Origin: Sneathiellales bacterium
Lineage (GTDB): Bacteria; Pseudomonadota; Alphaproteobacteria; Minwuiales; Minwuiaceae
Direction: 5' to 3'
Assembly: GCA_026992315.1 (NCBI GenBank)
Contig: JALXAG010000151.1
Location: forward strand, 1 to 53,954
Length of the DNA stretch: 53,954 nt
Of this stretch, positions 46,695 through 53,954 are shown one piece after another; the stretch's first letter is position 1; each line of letters starts with the position of its first letter. Position numbers and translations under genes: made by a program. A model generated the notes under the pieces. That model did no database searches. It saw nothing but the letters and a program-made list of their open reading frames with translations, and was not told where the DNA came from.

Positions 46695-47246
46695 ATGGCA
46701 AATTATAACTTCGATCGTTTCACGGTCCTGGTGGTCGATGAAAATTCCTATATGCGTTCGCTGATGACCATGGCGCTGAAGGCGCTGGGCATCGGCACGG
46801 TCAAGACGGCGAAGGACGGCGGCGATGCCATCGATCTGCTGCGCCTGATGGAACAGAATCCGATGAAGGCCGGGATGCTGTCGGTCGATATCGTTTTTTC
46901 GGCCTGGGACATGTCGCCCGTCGACGGCATGATGCTGTTGCGCTGGATCCGTCGCCACAAGGAAAGTCCGGACCGCTTCATTCCCTTTGTGATGGTGACC
47001 GGCCATGCCGAACCTGATAACATCCGCGAAATGCGCGATATGGGGGTGACGGAGGTTCTGGCGATGCCGTTTTCGGTCAATGGGGTGGCCAGCCGCCTGC
47101 TGCAGGTGGTGGACCGTCCGCGCCAGTTCGTGCATACATCCGATTATTTCGGGCCCGACCGGCGCCGGCAGAACATCCCCAGCGGATTGCCGGAACGGCG
47201 GGTGCTGACCGATGACCACCCTCAGGTGGAGATTGTCTATGACTAA
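46695..47246 (+). CDS. Response regulator receiver-domain protein with degenerate active site
   Basis: 'FTVLVVDENSYMRSLMTMALKALG', 'DIVFSAWDMSPVDGMMLLRWIR', 'FVMVTGHAEPDNIREMRDMGVTEVLAMPFSVNGVASRL'. Confidence 0.88.
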   Translation: MANYNFDRFTVLVVDENSYMRSLMTMALKALGIGTVKTAKDGGDAIDLLRLMEQNPMKAGMLSVDIVFSAWDMSPVDGMMLLRWIRRHKESPDRFIPFVMVTGHAEPDNIREMRDMGVTEVLAMPFSVNGVASRLLQVVDRPRQFVHTSDYFGPDRRRQNIPSGLPERRVLTDDHPQVEIVYD

Positions 47247-47766
47247 GGCCGGTTCCGGAAAAAAGCCACCCGTTCGGGTGCGTTTCTACCGTCTGCGCAA
47301 CAAGCTGAAGGAAAAGGCCGGCGGCGGCAGCGGCGAAGGCGGCGGCACCATTTCCGCCGATGCGCTGGCGGCGGCGCAGGAGGCCTTCGATCAGGCGGCG
47401 GAGGATTATCCCGATTGGGTGAAACCTTATATCGACGAACTTTACGAACATTTCCGCCGTTGCGTCGATACGCCCGAACAGCGCCTGCAGCACTTCGCCC
47501 AGGTGCGCAGGATCGCCCATGACCTGAAAGGCCAGGGCAGCACCTTCGGCTATAACCTCATGACCTTCTTTGCCGCTTCACTGTACGATTTCGCCTTTCA
47601 GGAAGGGGAAATCTCCGACAATCATGTGGAACTGCTGAAAGCGCATATCGATTCCATGAATGTCGTCATCAAGGATCGGATCCGTGGCGATGGCGGTGAG
47701 GAAGGGCAGGCCCTGCAAAAGGGGCTGCAGGATGCCATCGAGAAATATATGAACACGGTGGAGTAG
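47239..47766 (+). CDS. HPt (histidine phosphotransfer) domain-like protein
   Basis: 'QVRRIAHDLKGQGSTFGYNLMTFFAASLYDF' resembles AHxLKGxSxxxG; start overlaps the receiver gene stop (ATGACTAA). Confidence 0.75.
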   Translation: MTKAGSGKKPPVRVRFYRLRNKLKEKAGGGSGEGGGTISADALAAAQEAFDQAAEDYPDWVKPYIDELYEHFRRCVDTPEQRLQHFAQVRRIAHDLKGQGSTFGYNLMTFFAASLYDFAFQEGEISDNHVELLKAHIDSMNVVIKDRIRGDGGEEGQALQKGLQDAIEKYMNTVE

Positions 47767-47787
47767 GGAGCCGGATCCTGGTGCCCC

Positions 47788-48219
47788 CTATGGCGCACAG
47801 GCGGCGCCGGAGGGGCTTGGCCGCAGGCGGATGATGATTTGCCGGTATTGCTGCCTGGCGCGGAATTCCAGCCCCGGATGCGCCCGCAGCAATGCCCAGT
47901 CCGCGCCTGTCTGCACCAGGCGCAGGCAGCCGGGAAAACGTCGCGGCAAGGCGCGCAGCCCGGAAAGATCCGTCGCCTTGTTCAGGGTGACCATCAATTG
48001 CTGTTCGCTACTGCTGAAGCGGACAGTTGCGCTGCGCGGCAGGGTAATCGCAATATCGATGCCGCCGCCGTTGGGGGCGGCTATGATTTCCGCCTGATTG
48101 CTCGGTTTCGGCGTCGGTGGCGGCAGCGGCACCTCCGGCGGTGAGGCGCAGCCGGCCAACAGCAGAAAAACCCCGGCGGCGGCAAGCATCGGCAGGATGC
48201 TGTCCGCGCGCCCGCGCAT
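47788..48219 (-). CDS. Putative lipoprotein of unknown function
   Basis: 'MRGRADSILPMLAAAGVFLLLAGCASPPEVPLPPPTPKP' lipobox; 5 bp downstream of the epimerase gene. Confidence 0.65.
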   Translation of the reverse strand: MRGRADSILPMLAAAGVFLLLAGCASPPEVPLPPPTPKPSNQAEIIAAPNGGGIDIAITLPRSATVRFSSSEQQLMVTLNKATDLSGLRALPRRFPGCLRLVQTGADWALLRAHPGLEFRARQQYRQIIIRLRPSPSGAACAP

Positions 48220-48224
48220 GAGGA

Positions 48225-49157
48225 TCAGCCTTCCGGCAGGGCGGCCAGGGTTTGGCGCAACCCGTCGATCAGCGTGGTTTGTGCCCGGACGTTCAGTTCC
48301 CGTATCGCCTTGTCGGGGCGGCCGAAGGAATGGCGGATATCGCCTTCCCGGGCCGGGGCGATAACGATTTCGGCCTGCCTGCCCTCCACCTCGCCGATGG
48401 CTTCGGCAAGCTGGCGAATGCTGGTCTGCCGCCCGGTACAGACATTGAAGATGCGCGGCGTGTCGGCAGGGCTGTCCATCGCCGCCAGAAGATGGGCCAC
48501 CACATCGCCGACATAGATGAAATCCCGGGTCTGTTCGCCATCGCCGAAGATTCGCACCGCTTTCCCGGCCTTGATCCGGTCGGAAAAGATGGCGATCACC
48601 CCTGAATAGGGCGATTTCGGATCCTGGCGGGGGCCATAGACATTGAAGAAACGCAGGCCCGTGGTCGGCACGCCATGAACCAGGGTGGCGACACGCCCGT
48701 GCAGTTCGCAGCCCAGCTTGTCGGCGCCATAGGCCGAAAGGGGGCGGGTGGCCGATTCCTCGTCCAGCGGCAGATCGGGATTGTCGCCGAACACGGCGGC
48801 CGACGAGGCATAGACGACCGGAACGGCAGCCCTGTCGGCGGTGGCGCGGGCGGCATCGAAGATGGTGATGCTGCCGCTCAGATTGGTCCGGTGCGTGGCG
48901 ACCCATTCCTCGTTGCCCTTTTGCACCGAGGCAATGGCGGCAAGATGAAAGCAGCCGTCCACATCGGCCATCAGGGTCTTGACCAGATCCGCATCGGAAA
49001 TGTCTCCGATGACGATCTCGGCCCCTTCGGGGGCGTTCTCACGCCTGCCGGTCGACAGATCGTCGAGGACGATCACCGTATCGCCGCGCCCGATCAGGGC
49101 TTCCGCCAAATGGGAGCCGATAAAGCCGCAGCCGCCGGTTACAAGCCATCTGGACAT
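48225..49157 (-). CDS. NAD-dependent epimerase/dehydratase (UDP-glucose 4-epimerase-like)
   Basis: 'RWLVTGGCGFIGSHLAEALIGRGDTVIVLDDLSTGRREN', 'FFNVYGPRQDPKSPYSGVIAIF', 'DFIYVGDVVAHLLAAM'. Confidence 0.94.
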   Translation of the reverse strand: MSRWLVTGGCGFIGSHLAEALIGRGDTVIVLDDLSTGRRENAPEGAEIVIGDISDADLVKTLMADVDGCFHLAAIASVQKGNEEWVATHRTNLSGSITIFDAARATADRAAVPVVYASSAAVFGDNPDLPLDEESATRPLSAYGADKLGCELHGRVATLVHGVPTTGLRFFNVYGPRQDPKSPYSGVIAIFSDRIKAGKAVRIFGDGEQTRDFIYVGDVVAHLLAAMDSPADTPRIFNVCTGRQTSIRQLAEAIGEVEGRQAEIVIAPAREGDIRHSFGRPDKAIRELNVRAQTTLIDGLRQTLAALPEG

Positions 49158-49223
49158 ATTTCCGTCTTCTCCTCAATGGGCTGGAAGCCGCCTTAGTCGG
49201 GGGCCTGCAGCATTGTTCATCGG

Positions 49224-49922
49224 TTAGGATGTAGCGATACGAGGATACAGATGTTTGTTAAGTTTCCGTTCCAGTTGCCTGAATATCGCCGTCAGCATGA
49301 AGGTGATGGTCAGATAGAAGACGGCGGATGTCAGGAATCCCTCGAAAGCCAGGTAATAACGCGCGTTCAGCGTCCGTCCGGCGCCGAGGATGTCCATCAG
49401 CGTAATCACCGAGGCAATGGCCGAACCGTGCAGCATGAAGATGACTTCGTTCGAATAGGCGGGCAGGGCGCGGCGAAAGGCGCTGGGCAGGATGATGCGG
49501 CGCATGCGCAGCCAGGGGCCCATTCCGGCGGCGCGTGCCGCCTCGATTTCGCCGCGGGGCGTCGTTTCGATGAAACCGCGCAGGATCTCGGTCGTATAGG
49601 CGCAGGTATTCAGGCTGAAGGCGATCAGCGCGCACCAGTAGGCATCGCGCAGCACCGTCCATAAAATGCTTTCACGGATGAAATCGAACTGGCTCAGCCC
49701 GTTATAGACCAGATAGGTCTGCACCAGCAGCGGCGTGCCGCGGAAAAAATAGGTGAACATCCATACCGGCCGGTTGAACCAGCGGTGTCTGGTGGCCCGT
49801 GCGATCGCCAGGGGGATAGACAGGGTTCCGCCGATCAGCAGCGAAAAGAACAGCAGGCGCAGGGTCATCCAGGTGCCCTGGAAGAACAGGTCGATGTTCT
49901 TGAAGATCAGATCGAATTCCAT
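49224..49922 (-). CDS. Polar amino acid ABC transporter permease (HisM-like)
   Basis: 'FRGTPLLVQTYLVYNGLSQFDFIRESILWTVLRDAYWCALIAFSLNTCAYTTEILRGFIETTPRGEIEAARAAGM'. Confidence 0.95.
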   Translation of the reverse strand: MEFDLIFKNIDLFFQGTWMTLRLLFFSLLIGGTLSIPLAIARATRHRWFNRPVWMFTYFFRGTPLLVQTYLVYNGLSQFDFIRESILWTVLRDAYWCALIAFSLNTCAYTTEILRGFIETTPRGEIEAARAAGMGPWLRMRRIILPSAFRRALPAYSNEVIFMLHGSAIASVITLMDILGAGRTLNARYYLAFEGFLTSAVFYLTITFMLTAIFRQLERKLNKHLYPRIATS

Positions 49923-49925
49923 CGC

Positions 49926-50612
49926 CTAGTTCCGCTCGTGACCGATATTGTAGCGGCGCTCCAGCCAGTTGAGGCCGGCATTTGAGATCGAGGTCAGTAT
50001 CAGGAAGATGATCAGCACCCCGAACAGGAAGGTAAAGGGCTGGCGCGTCGATTTGCCGGCGGCATTGGCCAGATAGACCACATCCTGCAGGCCGATGATC
50101 GAGACCAGTGCCGTGGTTTTGATCATCACCAGCCAGTTGTTGCCGAAGCTGGGCAGGGCATAGCGGACGAGCTGGGGCCAGATGATGCGGCGAAAGACCG
50201 TCCAGCGGCTCATGCCGCAGGCCATGCCGGCCTCGATCTGACCGGCGGGGATGGCGAGATAGGCGCCACGGAAGGTTTCGGTCATATAGGCGCCGAAGAT
50301 GAAGCCGATGGTCGTCACCCCGGCGGTGAAGGCATCGATTTCGACATAGTCCCAACCGAAATAATCGCCGATCTGGTTGACGATCTGCTGGCCGCCATAG
50401 AACAGCAGCAGCATCAGCACGATATCGGGAATGCCGCGCACGATGGTGGTATAGGTCTTGGCCGCGCCTTGCGCAACGGGGGAACGTGACAGCTTGCCCC
50501 AGGCGCCGAGCAGGCCGAGGACGACCGAAATGGCAAGCGACGTTAGCCCGACGGCAATGGTCAGAACCGTGCCCTTGAGCAGCAATGGCGTATAGTTCAG
50601 CAGCAGTTCCAT
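49926..50612 (-). CDS. Polar amino acid ABC transporter permease (HisQ-like)
   Basis: 'TYTTIVRGIPDIVLMLLLFYGGQQIVNQIG...GAYMTETFRGAYLAIPAGQIEAGMACGM'. Confidence 0.95.
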   Translation of the reverse strand: MELLLNYTPLLLKGTVLTIAVGLTSLAISVVLGLLGAWGKLSRSPVAQGAAKTYTTIVRGIPDIVLMLLLFYGGQQIVNQIGDYFGWDYVEIDAFTAGVTTIGFIFGAYMTETFRGAYLAIPAGQIEAGMACGMSRWTVFRRIIWPQLVRYALPSFGNNWLVMIKTTALVSIIGLQDVVYLANAAGKSTRQPFTFLFGVLIIFLILTSISNAGLNWLERRYNIGHERN

Positions 50613-50674
50613 CGGTCGTGCATTTGCTTGTAAAGGCCGGGCGGTTCAGGCGGTTGGCAGAGATGTGCGGGGAA

Positions 50675-50703
50675 GGAACCCGGCGGGCCGGCCGCCGGGT
50701 TCC
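50675..50703 (-). terminator. Perfect 12-bp GC hairpin between SBP and permease genes
   Basis: ggaacccggcgg-gccgg-ccgccgggttcc. Confidence 0.65.
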
Positions 50704-50720
50704 GGTGAGGTTTCGTCAAA

Positions 50721-51494
50721 TCAGTCGCCGTAGATGTCGAAGGCGAAATATTTGTCGTTGATCTTTTTGTAGGTGCCGTTGGCGCGGATGGCGGCAATGG
50801 CCTTGTTGAAGGCTTCGCGCAGCTTGTCATCGCCCTTGCGCACGGCGATGCCGGCCCCTTCGCCGAAGCATTGCGGGTCGATCTGATCGCCGCCGAGGAA
50901 GGCAAAGCCCTTGCCGCGTTCGGTTTTCAGGAAGCCGTCATCGAGCGCGATCGCATCGGCCAGAACGGCGTCGATCCGCCCGGCGACGAGGTCGAGATTG
51001 ACCGCATCCTGGGTGTCATACAGGTTCAGTTTCACATCGGGGAAATGCTTTTCCATATAGCACTGATGAATGGTGCCGCGCTGAACCCCGACGACCTTGC
51101 CTTTCAGCCCCTCGGGCGTCGGCTCGAAATCGGCCCCTTTCCTGGCGACGAAACGGGCCGGGGTGTTGTAGTATTTATTGGTGAAATCGACCTTTTTCTT
51201 GCGCTCTTCCGTGATCGACATGGAGGCGATGATGGCATCGAATTTCCGGGCGCGCAGGGCCGGGATCATGCCGTCCCAATCCTGTTCGACCATGACGCAT
51301 TTACGGCCCATTTCGGCGCAGAGCGCCTTGGCGATGTCGATGTCGAAGCCGACCACTTCGCCGGAGGCGGTCTTTTCCGAGAAGGGGGGGTAGGCGCCTT
51401 CAACGCCGATGCGCAGCACTTCTTCCGCCTGCGCGGCGCCGACGAAGGCACCGAGGGCAATGGCGGCGGCAAGGCCGAAAAGTTTCTTTTTCAT
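50721..51494 (-). CDS. Lysine/arginine/ornithine-type ABC transporter substrate-binding protein
   Basis: 'EEVLRIGVEGAYPPFSEKTASGEVVGFDIDIAKALCAEMGRKCVMVEQDWDGMIPALRARKFDAIIASMSITEERKKKVDFTNKYYNTP'. Confidence 0.96.
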   Translation of the reverse strand: MKKKLFGLAAAIALGAFVGAAQAEEVLRIGVEGAYPPFSEKTASGEVVGFDIDIAKALCAEMGRKCVMVEQDWDGMIPALRARKFDAIIASMSITEERKKKVDFTNKYYNTPARFVARKGADFEPTPEGLKGKVVGVQRGTIHQCYMEKHFPDVKLNLYDTQDAVNLDLVAGRIDAVLADAIALDDGFLKTERGKGFAFLGGDQIDPQCFGEGAGIAVRKGDDKLREAFNKAIAAIRANGTYKKINDKYFAFDIYGD

Positions 51495-51533
51495 ATTGTC
51501 TCTCCCTGGTTTGAGGTTGATGCGATTGTAATC

Positions 51534-52313
<780 letters not shown>

Positions 52314-52583
52314 GGATTGCCTGTTCTTCTTTTCGTTTTCTGTCTACTCGTTCCGGCGGATATCCTTTATTCGTCAGCGATGCCGGCCGCGTTTGCGCGC
52401 GGTCGTTTTCGTATCCGCTCATCGCAGCGACGTTAAACAGCTTTGCGGGGCGAGGCAAGGGGGGCATGTGCAGAAGCCTCCCGCGCCTGCGACATTTTGG
52501 AAGCCGGATGTATCGCCGTCTTGATCCCGGCCTGGCCTGCCCCTACCTTGCAACGGGATACTCATGCTTGCGGAATGGATGGG

Positions 52584-53438
52584 ATGATGGAATTCAAAGG
52601 CACGGACAGCTATGTGGCGACGCCGGATCTGATGGTGGCCGTCAATGCGGCGCTGAAACTGGAACGGCCATTGCTGATCAAGGGCGAACCGGGCACCGGC
52701 AAGACGGTGCTGGCACAGGAGGTCGCCCGGGCACTGGACCGGCAACTGATCGAATGGCACATCAAATCCACGACCAAGGCGCAGCAGGGCCTGTATGAAT
52801 ACGACGCGGTTTCCCGCCTGCGCGATTCCCAGCTTGGCGACGATCGCGTGCACGATATCCGCAATTACATCGTCCGCGGCAAGTTGTGGGAGGCCTTTGT
52901 CGCCGAAAAGCCGCCGGTGCTGCTGATCGATGAGATCGACAAGGCGGATATCGAATTCCCCAACGATCTGTTGCAGGAACTGGATCGGATGGAGTTTTTC
53001 GTATACGAAACCCGCGAGACGATCCGGGCAAAACAGCGCCCGCTGGTCATCATTACCTCGAACAACGAAAAGGACCTGCCGGATGCGTTTCTGCGCCGGT
53101 GCTTCTTCCATTATATCCGCTTCCCGGATCCGGAGACGATGCAGCAGATCATCGATGTACATTTTCCGGAAATCCGCACGACCCTGGTGCGCGAGGCGCT
53201 GAAGATCTTCTACGAGATCCGCGAAACGCCGGGGCTGAAGAAGAAGCCCTCGACCTCGGAGCTTCTCGACTGGCTGAAGCTGCTGATGGCCGAGGACCTG
53301 CCCGAGGAAACCCTGCGCTCACGCGATCCGGCGAAGCTGATTCCGCCTCTGGCCGGGGCGCTGCTGAAGAACGAGCAGGATGTGCATCTGTTCGAACGCC
53401 TGGCCTTCATCGCCCGGCGTGAGCGGGCCGGCCGCTAA
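52584..53438 (+). CDS. MoxR-family AAA+ ATPase
   Basis: 'LLIKGEPGTGKTVLAQEVARAL', 'PPVLLIDEIDKADIEFPNDLLQELDRMEF', 'VIITSNNEKDLPDAFLRRCFFHYIRFPD'. Confidence 0.95.
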   Translation: MMEFKGTDSYVATPDLMVAVNAALKLERPLLIKGEPGTGKTVLAQEVARALDRQLIEWHIKSTTKAQQGLYEYDAVSRLRDSQLGDDRVHDIRNYIVRGKLWEAFVAEKPPVLLIDEIDKADIEFPNDLLQELDRMEFFVYETRETIRAKQRPLVIITSNNEKDLPDAFLRRCFFHYIRFPDPETMQQIIDVHFPEIRTTLVREALKIFYEIRETPGLKKKPSTSELLDWLKLLMAEDLPEETLRSRDPAKLIPPLAGALLKNEQDVHLFERLAFIARRERAGR

Positions 53439-53455
53439 GGCGCGGCGGGGCGGCG

Positions 53456-53954
53456 ATGTTCATCGAATTCTTTCTCGATCTGCGCAAGGCGGGCGTCCCC
53501 GCCAGCCTGCGGGAGTTCCTGGCCCTGCAGGAAGCCATGCTGGCCGGGATCGCCGCATACAGCGTGGAGGATTTCTATTATCTGGCCCGCGCCATTCTGG
53601 TGAAGGACGAGAAGAACATCGACCGTTTCGACCGGGTGTTCGCCAAGCATTTCAACGGCATCGAATTCATTCAGGACGATCCCAAGGCGGAGATCCCCGA
53701 GGAATGGCTGCGCGCCCTGGCCGAGAAGGTGCTGACCGAGGAGGAGAAAGCGCAGATCGAGGCGCTGGGCGGCTGGGAAAAACTGATGGAAACCCTGCGC
53801 AAGCGCCTGGAGGAACAGAAGGAGCGCCACCAGGGCGGCAACAAGTGGATCGGCACCGGCGGCACCTCGCCCTTCGGTGCCTATGGCTATAATCCCGAAG
53901 GCATCCGCATCGGCCAGGACCGTTCCCGCCACCGCCGGGCGGTCAAGGTGTGGG
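53456..53954 (+). CDS. VWA/CoxE-like protein, N-terminal part (truncated by window edge)
   Basis: Open to the window end in frame: MFIEFFLDLRKAGVPASLREFLALQEAMLAGIAAYSVEDFYYLARAILVKDEKNIDRFDRVFAKHFNG...GTGGTSPFGAYGYNPEGIRIG. Absent from the supplied ORF track because no stop lies in the window. Confidence 0.88.
   Translation, partial: MFIEFFLDLRKAGVPASLREFLALQEAMLAGIAAYSVEDFYYLARAILVKDEKNIDRFDRVFAKHFNGIEFIQDDPKAEIPEEWLRALAEKVLTEEEKAQIEALGGWEKLMETLRKRLEEQKERHQGGNKWIGTGGTSPFGAYGYNPEGIRIGQDRSRHRRAVKVW

Overview
This looks like a contiguous stretch of a GC-rich alphaproteobacterial chromosome; the taxon is inferred from gene content only. Most of it is ordinary metabolic and transport DNA: etfBA/hbd, cobalamin adenosyltransferase, a cobalamin riboswitch with cbtBA, FabF-like KAS, ilvD, a dgcN/dgcA D-glutamate-type operon, Mla lipid-transport genes at two loci, c-di-GMP and cAMP enzymes, an RpiR/aminotransferase/BKACE operon, a PEP-CTERM protein, a Dpp-type ABC operon with an M20 amidohydrolase, korAB, a receiver/HPt pair, a polar amino-acid ABC operon and a MoxR/VWA pair cut by the right edge. 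No tRNA, rRNA, CRISPR array, transposase or recognisable defence system was seen. The least explained region is a very AT-rich island (about 40.89-42.21 kb). It holds two tandem paralogous small membrane proteins of no family I recognise. The duplicated unit includes the 3' end of the upstream M20 gene, so the first paralog ends with the M20 C-terminal peptide; the ends of the two units are almost identical and the cores have diverged. Other points of interest are a response regulator lacking both the phospho-acceptor Asp and the conserved Lys but overlapping an HPt gene, a near-consensus sigma-54 promoter before the PEP-CTERM gene, a 16-bp leader hairpin before ilvD, and several palindromic operator candidates. 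All calls come from reading the supplied translations and DNA by eye; no database search was run.
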